Of a stretch of DNA of 64,000 bases, positions 34,638-44,400 are shown piece by piece; positions within the stretch are counted from its first letter, which is position 1, and each line of letters begins with the position of its first letter. The position numbers and the translations under genes are program-made. The DNA is from OLB7 sp966250335 (GTDB taxonomy: Bacteria; Bacteroidota; Ignavibacteria; OLB7), in NCBI GenBank assembly GCA_966250335.1, contig CBINGZ010000001.1, forward strand, positions 194,170-258,169, in the 5' to 3' direction. The notes under the pieces are model-generated. The model was not told where the DNA came from and made no database searches. It saw only the letters and a list, made by a program, of their open reading frames with translations.

Positions 34638-36113
34638 TTATCTCAGAGATTCCACGGGCTTCACATTGTAGGGCCTGACCGCTTCCTGAAGATTCATCTT
34701 CCCGAGCGTCTCCTCGTTGGTCGCGATGCCGAGCACATACGGCTTTCCCTTGATATACTGACGGACGTAGCGCTGGATATCCTCACGCGTCACCTTGGAG
34801 AGATCATCCAGATAATTCTTGAAGTAGTCGATGCCGGTCGTGCTCCACCAGAACCCGAGCGTGTGAATCCAGTCGGTGGTCTCCTCGCTCTCGTAGAGAT
34901 GCTCCACGCGAAGGATCGCCTTGGCGGTCTCCAGCTCCTCGTCGGTGAAGTAGCTCGGATCGTCGAACGCCTGGATCTCCTCCCAGAGAGCGTCGAGCGC
35001 CGTCTTCACGTTCTCCGGTGCCGAGATGACCTGGACGCTGATCGGTCCCACGTACCGCTGCGTGTAGTAGCTGATCCCGGCCCCCTGGCCGATGCCGCTC
35101 TCCACCAGCTTCCGCTGGAAGCGCGACTGCGGCTGCCGGAGAATGAAGAGGAAGACGTCGGCGGCGTAGGTGGAGGCGTTATCCACACCGATGGAGGGAC
35201 CGTGCCAGCGGAAATCGATCTGCGCCAGTTCGATCGGGACCGGGACCACCACCAGCTTGTTCTCCGTCAGCGGCTTGGCAAGCGGCGGCTTCTCCTTCGC
35301 GAACGGATCGGCGCCCCGCTTCCAGCTCGAGAAATATCGCTTGGCGTAGTTGTGAACCGTCGCCGAATCGACGTCGCCGGCGACCATCAGAACGGAGTTG
35401 TTGGGGATATAATATTTCGACTGGATCGCCCGCATCTTCTCCGGCGTCGCCGACTTGATCACCGGGCGCTGGCCGATCGGCTGCTTGCGGGTGACCACAT
35501 CCCCCCAGAGAACTTCCTCCATCGCCCTGTTGAAGGGGAAGAAGGGGGAGGACTCATGTCTGTCGAACTCTCCGATCACCACTTCGCGCTCCCGCTCCAG
35601 TTCCATCGGATCGAAGAGTGGAGTCTGGACCGTGTTTGCCATCAGCTCCATGCCGCTTTCCAGATTATCGACCGGAAGGGTGAAGTAATAATTCACCACC
35701 TCCTCGCGCGTGGTGGCGTTCCAGATGATGCCGAGCTGACTCAGCACCGAGCTGAACTCCTCGAAGCTTTTGTACGTGCTGTTCCCCTTGAAGAACATAT
35801 GCTCGTACAGATGGGAAAGTCCGGCGAACTCCGGTCCCTCGGTGAACGATCCGTTGCGCACGGCAAGCTCGACGGTGGCGATCGGGACGAGATGGTTTTC
35901 CACCACCAGCACCTCGAGTCCGTTGTCGAGCGTGAACTTGGCATATTCCTTTTCCGGCGCCGCGGCGCGCTGCTGGGCATCGGCTGCGGTCGGCAGCGAG
36001 AAGGCGAGAAGCGCGGCGAACATGAGCGCCGCCGATCGACGGTATGTGAGACCGTATGCGAACATGAATCCCCCGGGATGTGTCTTCATCAGACTCTTGA
36101 TGGATCTCTTCAT
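34638..36113 (-). CDS. M16-family zinc peptidase (pitrilysin type)
   Basis: ATG 36111-36113 has GGAG eleven bases upstream and precedes a signal peptide (AALMFAALLAFSLPTAADA); ATG 36089 or 36065 are alternatives, and codons further upstream look non-coding. The ~491-residue protein carries the inverted zinc motif HLYEH and the downstream Glu region (EREREVVIGEFDRHES), so it should be active. The second lobe has FLFILRQPQSRFQRKLVESG. It is exported and probably pairs with the degenerate M16 lipoprotein downstream. Substrates are unknown; processing of exported proteins or peptides is typical. Confidence 0.88.
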   Translation of the reverse strand: MKRSIKSLMKTHPGGFMFAYGLTYRRSAALMFAALLAFSLPTAADAQQRAAAPEKEYAKFTLDNGLEVLVVENHLVPIATVELAVRNGSFTEGPEFAGLSHLYEHMFFKGNSTYKSFEEFSSVLSQLGIIWNATTREEVVNYYFTLPVDNLESGMELMANTVQTPLFDPMELEREREVVIGEFDRHESSPFFPFNRAMEEVLWGDVVTRKQPIGQRPVIKSATPEKMRAIQSKYYIPNNSVLMVAGDVDSATVHNYAKRYFSSWKRGADPFAKEKPPLAKPLTENKLVVVPVPIELAQIDFRWHGPSIGVDNASTYAADVFLFILRQPQSRFQRKLVESGIGQGAGISYYTQRYVGPISVQVISAPENVKTALDALWEEIQAFDDPSYFTDEELETAKAILRVEHLYESEETTDWIHTLGFWWSTTGIDYFKNYLDDLSKVTREDIQRYVRQYIKGKPYVLGIATNEETLGKMNLQEAVRPYNVKPVESLR

Positions 36114-36585
36114 TGTGTTGAATGCTCCGCGCCCACTCACATTCGGCGAACGGCGGAAGGAATATACAATCTCACGGGAGATCACCTTCCGTATGGAACC
36201 CTCACGCGGCGGAGATACTCGGGATGCGACGCCGGAATATTCCTTTCCCATAGACGCACCAGAGCCGCGAAATAACGTCCGGTCGGGTGCATCCGGTTGT
36301 GATCGAACGTCGCGCGCTCCCCGTTTCCGTTCACGAGAGCTGGAAACGTTCAACCAGGGATCGGAGACGATAGTTCAACGAACTTCCGGCGGAACCGCCG
36401 GAAACGTCCGGAGCAGAGGAAAGTTTCATAGGGGATGATGGAACAACTTGCCGCCGTTCGTGTTCTGATGTCACGTCGCTTGTCGGGTGATATTCGATCA
36501 TCACCGGAGGGTAGCTATATTGTCCGGCTTGATCGAGGCTCCCTCTCACAGGAGAAACGGAGCCGAACGGACCGACTCTTCATTT
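36114..36585. other. Divergent region between M16 pair and kdsC
   Basis: It holds a perfect hairpin TTCCGGCGG (36384-36392) / CCGCCGGAA (36395-36403) with a two-base loop and no T-run. It also holds the promoters of both flanking operons, which I cannot place. Open frames in the region are extensions or antisense of the flanking genes. Confidence 0.4.
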
Positions 36586-37134
36586 ATGAGCGACGACCTG
36601 ACGACCGGGGATCTTACGGCAGCCGCGGCCGGCATCAGACTGCTTCTGACCGATGTGGACGGCGTGCTGACCGACGGAGGCGTCTACTACGGCGCCGACG
36701 GAGAGGTCATGAAACGGTTCAACATCCGCGACGGTATGGCCGTGGAACGCCTTCGCGCCGTCGGCGTGGAGGTCGGCATCATCACGGGGGAACGGTCGGA
36801 ATCGGTGCTCCGGCGCGCGGAGAAACTGAGAATCGATCTTGTCCATCTTTTCTGCAAGGATAAACCCGCGGTACTGCGGGAGGTCATGGAACGGCACGGG
36901 TTCGAGGCGGAGGAGATCGCCTATATCGGCGACGACGTCAACGATGTGGAGGTCATGAAGCTGGTGGGGCTGCCGGCAGCGCCGGGAGACGCGCTGCCGC
37001 AGGCGCAGGAAGTGGCACGGTATATCTGCCGCAGACCGGGAGGGCACGGGGCCTTCCGCGAGTTCGCCGAGCTTATCATAGCGGCGAGAAAGGGAGAGCC
37101 GGCCCCCGTCTGGCCGCTCGGCGGGAAAATCTGA
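36586..37134 (+). CDS. kdsC: 3-deoxy-D-manno-octulosonate 8-phosphate phosphatase (KdsC-type HAD)
   Basis: ATG 36586 gives 182 residues, the usual KdsC size. The C0-type HAD motifs are all visible: motif I LLLTDVDGVLTDGG, GIITGERSESV (motif II), CKDKP (motif III Lys) and IAYIGDDVNDVEVM (motif IV). The FNIRDGMAVERLR segment is diagnostic of KdsC. It hydrolyses KDO-8-phosphate to KDO in lipopolysaccharide core synthesis, which implies a Gram-negative envelope. KdsA/KdsB are not adjacent. A related nucleotide-sugar phosphatase specificity is possible but less likely. Confidence 0.88.
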   Translation: MSDDLTTGDLTAAAAGIRLLLTDVDGVLTDGGVYYGADGEVMKRFNIRDGMAVERLRAVGVEVGIITGERSESVLRRAEKLRIDLVHLFCKDKPAVLREVMERHGFEAEEIAYIGDDVNDVEVMKLVGLPAAPGDALPQAQEVARYICRRPGGHGAFREFAELIIAARKGEPAPVWPLGGKI

Positions 37135-37243
37135 GCCTCTCTCATACGTCCCCCTTTCCCCGACCGATGCTTCCCGACCCGCCTCGACCGACGTCGGAAG
37201 GTGTCCCGACAGTCAACCCGAACCTTACATCAGCATTGAACAT

Positions 37244-38023
37244 ATGCGCTTCGGTTTCTTGATCCTCTGCATGCTTCTCCTCCCGTTCTGCGCGCTCCAT
37301 GCCCAGACGGGACAGGGGGGCGGTGATACGTCACAGACTTTCACCCCCGACTGGGACTGGACCCCCGAACAGTTCATGGCGAATGAACTCGCGTACGGTC
37401 TGGGCGGATTGAAGGGATGGCAGAACACCAAATGGAATATCGCGTTCGACGTCTCCCTCCGCTCCGACGGCAAGGAAGGAAGCCGTTTCCACTACGACTG
37501 GAACCGCAGCAAGAATGAATGCGTCGTTGAGGGGAAGACCCCGGACGGCAGAGCGTGGCGCGTCCATTTCTCCGATGTCGCGGGGATGAAGGGGACCGCC
37601 ACCGTCGACAGCATGCCGGTGCTGGAGTCCGAGCTTCCCGGCATCCTCAAGATGGCCTACGGCCGCTTCCGCGCCGACTGCCATGCCCTCTTCCTGCCGT
37701 TCGAACTGCTCGATCCCGGCGTTTCGCTGACGATCGGCACCGATACCTCGATCGACGGCGCCACCTATTCGATTCTGGAGGCCTCCTTCGCCCGGGACTC
37801 GGCGCTCAATTTCACCAGCAACTACTGGATTCACGTCAGCTCCCAGACGAAGCAGATCGACGGCTATCGCTACCTGACTCCGGCCGGCACGCCGATCTAT
37901 TACAAGCTCGACCTCTATCGCCAGTTCGGTCCTCTCCGCCTCGCCACGCGCCGGCGCAGCGGCGACGGTCGCCATCTGGTCATGTTCGAGAATATCAAGG
38001 TGACGGGGAACGAGCCGCAATAG
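37244..38023 (+). CDS. Secreted protein of unknown function
   Basis: The 259-residue product has a signal peptide (FGFLILCMLLLPFCALHAQ). The mature protein is beta-rich with motifs GLGGLKGWQNTKWNIAFDV, FHYDWNRSKNECVVEGKTPDG and KLDLYRQFGPLRLATRRR. The layout recalls the Bacteroidota DUF6503-type exported proteins (W-x-F-x-F start, H-x-W-D-R, V-E-G-x-x-x-D-G), but I am not sure of the family. A periplasmic or outer-membrane location is expected. It may be cotranscribed with kdsC 109 bases upstream, and it ends in a strong shared terminator. Confidence 0.65.
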   Translation: MRFGFLILCMLLLPFCALHAQTGQGGGDTSQTFTPDWDWTPEQFMANELAYGLGGLKGWQNTKWNIAFDVSLRSDGKEGSRFHYDWNRSKNECVVEGKTPDGRAWRVHFSDVAGMKGTATVDSMPVLESELPGILKMAYGRFRADCHALFLPFELLDPGVSLTIGTDTSIDGATYSILEASFARDSALNFTSNYWIHVSSQTKQIDGYRYLTPAGTPIYYKLDLYRQFGPLRLATRRRSGDGRHLVMFENIKVTGNEPQ

Positions 38024-38058
38024 CGGACGACCCCTGCACACCTGACACGATATATTCA

Positions 38059-38098
38059 AACGGGAACGCCGGGACTTCAGAGCCCGGCGTTCCCGTTT
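38059..38098. terminator. Bidirectional terminator
   Basis: AACGGGAACGCCGGG (38059-38073) pairs perfectly with 38083-38097 around a nine-base loop, with T-rich flanks on both sides. It separates the convergent secreted-protein and VWA genes. Confidence 0.85.
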
Positions 38099-38136
38099 AT
38101 GCTTCGGGTCGGAAGAGGCTTCGACGTCAACTCATC

Positions 38137-39246
38137 TCAGCGCGAGATGAACATCTTCCGTCTGTTTCTGATATAATCAACGAAGATGGTCTCGCCGAGC
38201 TTGTTGAGGCCGGAGTAGTAGGCGCGGCCCCGGTTCGCCTTGGTCAGTTCCTCCACGAAGTTCACCAGATAGGGATCGCGAGCCACCATGAACGTGCTGA
38301 TCGTCACTCCTTCCCGACGGCAGGCAACCGCCTCGTCCAGCGTCTTGTTGACGATACGCGGGTCGAGGCCGAACGAGTTCTTGTAGAGCCGTCCGGAGGT
38401 CTCGAAGATCGCCGAGGGCTTGCCGTCGGTCACCATGAAGATCTGCTTGTTTCCGCTCCCTTTCCGTTTCAGCAGCTGACGGGCAAGCTGCAGCCCGGCC
38501 CGCGTGTTCGTGTGGAACGGTCCCACGGAGACGAACGGCAGCTCGTGGACGTTCACCTCGCGCGCCTCGTCGCCGAAGAGGACGACGTGCAGCCGATCCT
38601 TCGGGTAACGCGTCATGATCAGCTCGGAAAGCGCCAGCGCCACCTGCTTGGCGGGGGTTATTCTATCCTCGCCGTACAATATCATCGAGTGCGATATGTC
38701 GAGCATCAGGATCGTGGCGACGCTTGTGCTGTGCTCCGACTCGTGGACCCGGATATCATCCTCCTGAAGAGTGAACCGCTCCAGATCGCTCTCCCGCTTG
38801 AGCGCATTGCTCAGGGTGCTGGTGGGATCGATATGCGCCGGATGATCGCCGAACACGTAGCTGCGGAGTTCACCCGAATGTTCCACGCCGGCCCCGGTAT
38901 AGGGGGTCTCATGCTCGCCGGGAGCCGATTTCTTCAGGGTGGAGAAGATCTCGCGCAGCGCATCCTGTCTGATCCGCTGGGCCCCTTTCAGGGTCAGCTC
39001 AAGATCGGCGTTGCCGGAGCGGTCGTCGCGGATCAGCCCCGCCTCCTTCAGTTTGTCGACGAACTCCTGCATCGTCATGTCGCCGAGCAGATTGTACTGG
39101 TCGTTCAGTCTCCCCAGCCACTCCAGAGCCTCGTCCACATCCCCCGACGTCTTCACCAGCAGATAGCTGAAGAGCTGGAAGAGCTGTTCAAACCGCTCCT
39201 CGTCGGTCTTCGAGTCCTCGTTCCACTGACTATATCGGATAATCAT
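38137..39246 (-). CDS. Cytoplasmic VWA-domain protein
   Basis: The 369-residue protein has no signal peptide. The N-terminal half is helical (FEQLFQLFSYLLVK, MTMQEFVDKLKEAGLI), and a VWA domain follows from ~175 with an intact MIDAS (MLDISHSM), a Thr region (HTNTRAGLQLARQLL) and FMVTDGKPSAIFE. It resembles the CoxE/YehP-like VWA proteins that act with MoxR-type AAA+ ATPases as metal-chelatase-like chaperones. No MoxR gene lies in the window, so the partner must be elsewhere. Function is otherwise unknown. Confidence 0.78.
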   Translation of the reverse strand: MIIRYSQWNEDSKTDEERFEQLFQLFSYLLVKTSGDVDEALEWLGRLNDQYNLLGDMTMQEFVDKLKEAGLIRDDRSGNADLELTLKGAQRIRQDALREIFSTLKKSAPGEHETPYTGAGVEHSGELRSYVFGDHPAHIDPTSTLSNALKRESDLERFTLQEDDIRVHESEHSTSVATILMLDISHSMILYGEDRITPAKQVALALSELIMTRYPKDRLHVVLFGDEAREVNVHELPFVSVGPFHTNTRAGLQLARQLLKRKGSGNKQIFMVTDGKPSAIFETSGRLYKNSFGLDPRIVNKTLDEAVACRREGVTISTFMVARDPYLVNFVEELTKANRGRAYYSGLNKLGETIFVDYIRNRRKMFISR

Positions 39247-39379
39247 ACGATGTCGGATTCAGGTGAAATGAAGCGCGGTCAGAAGTGGTAACGAACCAGC
39301 CGACGCTATAGTTTTCAGGAGAATGCGACGCGTCGTCGGACCCCGGCGCCCCGTTGTTCCTATACTCCTTCCCGAACGC

Positions 39380-39925
39380 TCAGAAAGTGAATCCGATTCC
39401 GGCGCTCAGGGTGATATAGTAGATCTCGGCGTCGCCGATCCCATGGGTATACTGTGCCTCTCCGATTGCGAAGGCGCCGCCGGGCTTGAACTCGTACCGA
39501 ACCCCACCCCCCAGCGAGAACCCGAAATGTGCGTCGGCATCGAGGTCCGACTCGGTTGGAGGAACCGCGATGATGACATCTCCCTGCAGGATGGCATACG
39601 GTATCAGCTTGCGCTTCGCGAACTCATATCGGATCCCAGACCCTATCGGAACCATTGTGAAGGTAAGATCCTCTGGAAGCCCCAACTCGTCGCTCGGACT
39701 CAACGGCAGGTAGGCTAACGAATAGGTGAGGTGCATTCGGTTGCCGATATCGCGCGATCCCGCAATCATGCCGCCGAACCCGCCTCCCCATGCGTCACCA
39801 AAGGCTCCGGTGGTGATAGGGAGCACGGCCTGAAACGTGAACGTCTGACGCTGAGCCGTCCCTTCGGTCACAACGGCAAGGAACAGAGACAGGATGAACA
39901 GGAGAGGGATAGTGAACCTCCGCAT
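39380..39925 (-). CDS. Small outer-membrane beta-barrel protein
   Basis: This 181-residue precursor has a signal peptide (IPLLFILSLFLAVVTEGTAQ). The mature part alternates aromatic/hydrophobic and polar residues in about eight strands (HLTYSLAYLPL, GSGIRYEFAKRKLIPYAILQG, FGFSLGGGVRYEFKP, EIYYITLSAGIGFTF) and ends with Phe, the C-terminal signal for barrel insertion by BamA. It fits the OmpW/OMP_b-brl-like class of porin-sized barrels. Ligand or pore function is unknown. The + strand frame covering it is antisense. Confidence 0.75.
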   Translation of the reverse strand: MRRFTIPLLFILSLFLAVVTEGTAQRQTFTFQAVLPITTGAFGDAWGGGFGGMIAGSRDIGNRMHLTYSLAYLPLSPSDELGLPEDLTFTMVPIGSGIRYEFAKRKLIPYAILQGDVIIAVPPTESDLDADAHFGFSLGGGVRYEFKPGGAFAIGEAQYTHGIGDAEIYYITLSAGIGFTF

Positions 39926-40315
39926 AAGAATCTCCTCCGAATCGATAGTAGTATGTTGAGTAGGACCTCACGCCGCAACGGCCCCAAGTCGCCAATAGTA
40001 GAAGACAGGACATTGAATTGTTCGGCCCCCACCTGTATACGGGGGCCACGCCTCCATCGGCTCCCGTAGGGAGCACCTATACGTAGCCCTACACGACACC
40101 GAATTCCTGCCAGCCGAAGGAATAAGAATCATCACGACACAACCCGGTCATGATGCAATCGATACGCATAGTTCGTCCCGGCGGGACGCAACATAAAGAA
40201 GTTCGAAGGAACGATGGTGGGAAAGAGGTACGGGAGCCCGATCCGCCCGGGGTGAACGGCGGATCGGGGGACGCCGCGATCACGATCTAAGAATCCGATC
40301 GCGATATGAGACCGC
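39926..40315. other. Gene-free spacer with an inverted repeat
   Basis: It contains CCCGATCCGCC (40237-40247) paired perfectly with GGCGGATCGGG (40258-40268), about 50 bases beyond the stop of the DUF4159 gene, where it may end that transcript although no T-run follows. The rest holds the barrel-gene promoter and no gene I can support. Confidence 0.45.
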
Positions 40316-41047
40316 TCAGTTCGTGAGCGCGTAGACGATGATGTTCGTCCCGACGCGGAACGACGCCTCGCGTTTCTCCGGAGGATCGTTGTGGGCGTCG
40401 ACCCATCCGTCGGTCGGGTTGGTCTCGAACGTGTAGAAGACGCTGAGACGCCCGGCGCCGGTAAAGAGCCCGAAGCCCTGCGGCGGCTTCTCGTTATGCT
40501 CGTGGATCTTCGGCAGACCGCTCGGGAAGTCGTAGAAGCAATGGTAGATCGGATGGGTGAAGGGGAGCTCCTGGAACTCCTGCTCCGGAAAGACCTTCCG
40601 CATCTCGCGGCGGATCGCCGTATCCATCCCGTAATCGTCGTCGATATAGAGGAACCCGCCGTTGTCGAGATAGGCGCGCAGTCGCTTCGCCTCGCCGTCG
40701 GTCAGCTTCACGTCGCCGTGCCCCGTCATGAAGACAAGGGGGTAGTTGAAGATCTTGTCGGTGGAGAGATCGACATACTCGAAGGTGGGACGGACCTTGA
40801 TGCCGGTATGCTCCCGCAGATAGTTCAGCATGTTCGCTTCCCCGGCCTGGTCGTTGTACCAGTCTCCGCCCCCCGAATATTTGAGCCTCGCCAGCACGAA
40901 CGCGCTGGAGGACTGCTCGTCGGGCGCCGCCCCCCCCACCCCCGGCAACGGCTCCTGGGCCGCCGCCGATCCGGTAAGAAGGCCCAGCAGAAGCATGCAG
41001 AGCGCAACGACCGCGCCCGGCGCGCGGAGAACCGACCTTGAATTCAT
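40316..41047 (-). CDS. Secreted DUF4159 domain protein
   Basis: I choose ATG 41047 because it starts a normal signal peptide (MNSRSVLRAPGAVVALCMLLLGLLTGSAAAQ, given in parts: n-region MNSRSVLRAPG); ATG 41065 is six codons further up. The ~210-residue mature domain has the DUF4159 landmarks: FVLARLKYSGGGDWYND near its start, VFMTGHGDVKLTDGEAKRL, GGFLYIDDDYGMDTAI, LPFTHPIYHCFYDFPSGLPK and a final NIIVYALTN. The fold is glutamine-amidotransferase/flavodoxin-like and is often found with MoxR/VWA gene sets, which may link it to the VWA gene at 38137. Biochemical role unknown. Confidence 0.82.
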   Translation of the reverse strand: MNSRSVLRAPGAVVALCMLLLGLLTGSAAAQEPLPGVGGAAPDEQSSSAFVLARLKYSGGGDWYNDQAGEANMLNYLREHTGIKVRPTFEYVDLSTDKIFNYPLVFMTGHGDVKLTDGEAKRLRAYLDNGGFLYIDDDYGMDTAIRREMRKVFPEQEFQELPFTHPIYHCFYDFPSGLPKIHEHNEKPPQGFGLFTGAGRLSVFYTFETNPTDGWVDAHNDPPEKREASFRVGTNIIVYALTN

Positions 41048-41409
41048 AGAATATTCCCGATTCATGCCACTATATCGACATTGACCCATCCCACGGAACA
41101 ACCCGCCTATTCCATGACTCCACAGCGGTGGATTTATTGACTGCGGGAAAGATACGGTGCGTAGCATCAACCGCCCCATCCCATTCCCGGTTCCATCCCT
41201 TCTCTCTCTTCGACCTGTCGGACCCGCAATTCCATCCGCTCCGATACGGCGACCCCGCAGCGGGAACGGCGTCACATTACCTTCGCATAACACAACGCCA
41301 TCCCTCCCGGAATTAACCTCCGGATAATCCCCAGGTATTGCGCTCTGGCTAGGTTCGGGGCTTGAACCAGTGGAATCGAATGTTCCATCCATCAACGCAA
41401 ACCTCTATC
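41048..41409. other. Divergent promoter region
   Basis: It separates the DUF4159 gene (-) from the phytase-like gene (+). I see no RNA gene or strong repeat. Confidence 0.35.
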
Positions 41410-44400
41410 ATGCGCTTACTACGTTACGCCGTACTTGCGCTCCTGGTCATGACGGCCGGGAATCTCTACGGCCAGAAGACGGAGCTCCCACCGGCACCGG
41501 GACACTACACCATCCCTGACGCCTCCCTTCCGTTCATCCCCGGTTACGCCCCCTTCCGGATCGGCGCGATGGGCTCGGGAATCTTCTATGCGGGAGGCAA
41601 CGAGTTCTGGGGAATCACCGATCGCGGCCCGAACGTCGATTCCGGCAGCACCACCAAGATTTTCGTCGCTCCGAACTTCCAGACGCTTCTCTATAAGATG
41701 CGGGTGATGCCGAACGGCATCGTCCGGCTTATCGACTCGATGTATCTGACACGACCCGGCGGCGGCCGCACCTCCGGACTCCCCGCCCCGGCTCTCTACG
41801 GCGCTCCTGAAACGGCGCGCGACACCTTCTTCAACGCTCTGGGAACCGATCCCTGGGGCTTCGATTCCGAAGGTCTGGCCCGCGCGGCCGACGGTTCCTT
41901 CTGGCTCTCCGAGGAGTACGGCGCCAGCATCGCGCATCTCTCCAGGAGCGGAGAGGTGATCGAGCGCATCTGGCCGAGCCCGACCGACGGTCTGCCGGAT
42001 GTGCTGAAGAAGCGCCGCTCCAACCGCGGGTTCGAGGGGGTCGCCATCACGCCGAACGGCAAGATCTATGCGATCGTACAGAGCGGCATGACGAACTCCT
42101 ACAGCGGCAAGACCAAGGATGACGAGAACGCCAGCGAGAAGACCGAACTGATCCGCTTCGTGGAATACGATCCGAACACCCGGACTTCCCGCATGTTCGC
42201 CTACCTGATGGATGCCGGCTACCCCGAGAGCGGAGGGAGCGGCATGCGCCGTCGCGACGTCAAGATGGGTGATCTGGTTGCGCTCAACAACAACGAGTTC
42301 CTGGTGCTGGAGCACGGCGAGCGCGGTTCGCAGAGCCCGAAGCTCATCTATAAGATCTCGATCGCCGACGCCACGCCGATCACGACCGAAGTCTTCGAGA
42401 CCTCCCCCGGCACCTTCAAGACGCTGGAGGAGCTGACCCGCGCCCAGCTCACCTCCCTGGCCGGGCTCGTTCCCGTTGCCAAGACGCTCGTGCTCGACCT
42501 TCGCAACGCCGGCAACGGCAACCCGAGCTACCCTGCGGGACAGGACAAGCCGGAGGGACTCTCGGTGATCGATCCTCTGACGATCGTCGTCAGCACCGAC
42601 AACGACTTCGGAGTCGTCTCCCCGAACGCCGACGGCAAGGTCGTTCAGAGCGGCAAGCAGACCGACTTCCTCGTCTACGCGCTGAAGTCGCCGCTCGACT
42701 ATCAGGTCGGCCCCACGGCGGAGTTCAAGGGAGACGGTGTGACTCTCTCGCAGGGCGCCCAGCTCTTCCAGAAGGAGTTCCAGTGCGCCGGTTCCACCGT
42801 GACGACGATCCCGTTCACGATCACGAATACTTCCGGCGCCGAACTTCTGGTGAAGGGGATCGACATCTACAGGACCGACACGGTCTACGGTCAGGGCGTT
42901 CCGGTCTATCCGCTGCTCCGCAACGCCGGGGGGCTTCCCCTCCCGTCGCGTGATTATATCGTGACCGCGGATCCGGCCGTCGCCCCCTTCACCCGGAACA
43001 GGCCGGTGGATCAGCCGTTCACCGTCGAGGCGGGGAAGACGCGCACGCTCTACATCAACTTCATCCCGCAGTATCCGGGGAAGCGCTTCGCCCGGCTGGT
43101 GGTTCGTACCGACGGCATCAACTTCGTCTCGGTCGACACGAACGCAACCCATTCGGTCTACGGCGACGTCACCCCGCGGTACGGCGTGCAGACGGTCGAT
43201 CTCTTCGGCAGGGGAATCGGAGCATCGCTTTCCGACATTGCCGAGAAGGGACATCTGCCGAAGCCTGTCGTCTTCAAGCCGACCGCCGTCGGCGACTCGG
43301 TCTGCACCACCGTCACGCTCTACAACCCCGGCGCGTGCGATCTGCGCATCGACCGGAAGCAGTTCCGCCTTGCCGGCGGCGACGTGGGTGAGTTCAACAT
43401 CGCCGAGATCTTCTCGGATAACCCGGTCGATCAGTTCAGCGACACCTATATCATCCCGGCGGGAGATTCCGGCCGGGTCACCCTCTGCTTCAAGCCGTCG
43501 CGCAGCGGTTCACGCCGCGCCACCATCCTCCTTCAGACGAGCGATTCCACGATCCACCTCCCCGGTCTCACCGAGCGGGGCGCGTACTACTGGGACGTGT
43601 TCGGCACCGGCAGGATCGGGCTCGAGGCCACCGTGACCGGCTTCGTCCCCTCGATCATCGACGGGTCGATCCCGGGGAAGGGAACGGCCAGCATCGATAA
43701 CTCCTCGCGCGAGCTGATCCGCATCGACAGCCTCAGGATCGTCGGACCCGACGCTTCCGAGTTCAGGATGGACCCCGCGAAGCCGTGGCCGGCCGTGCCG
43801 TTCGCCTTCCGTCCCGGAGAGCGCCTTGAGTTCGCCGTCGTTCACAGCGCGGCTCCCGGAAGTCTCCCCGGCGCCCGCAGGGCCGACCTGCTTCTCTTCG
43901 CCTCCACCGGCGACACGATCTTCATCCACCTGAAGGGGGAGGCAGGGACGCGGACGCTGACCCTGAACCCGACGTCGCTCTTCGCCAACACCCGCATGCC
44001 GGTCGGCAAGAGCGCCTTCGAGGTCTTGATGATCACCAACAACGGTACGCTTCCGCTGCAGCTCGGCGCCACGACGATCACGGGACCGAACGCCGGGAAC
44101 TACATGCTGGGAGCGCTTCCCCGCCTTGTTCTGCTGCCGGGTCAGACGGAGTATCTGGAGGTGACCTTCAGGCCGGTCGACAGGGGAGCCTCGACGGCGA
44201 CCCTCACGGTCAACGGCAACGGAACCAACGGCCCGCAGTCGGTGACCCTCGGCGGAACGGGAATGAAGATCGGCGCCCCCGCGAACATCAACGCGACGAG
44301 CGCGGTAGAGGAGACGGTCGGGAGCAACGGCGATCGCCTTGAGCAGAGCATTCCGAACCCGGCCCGCGATCAGGCCGTGATCGGTTATGAGCTGCGGCGC

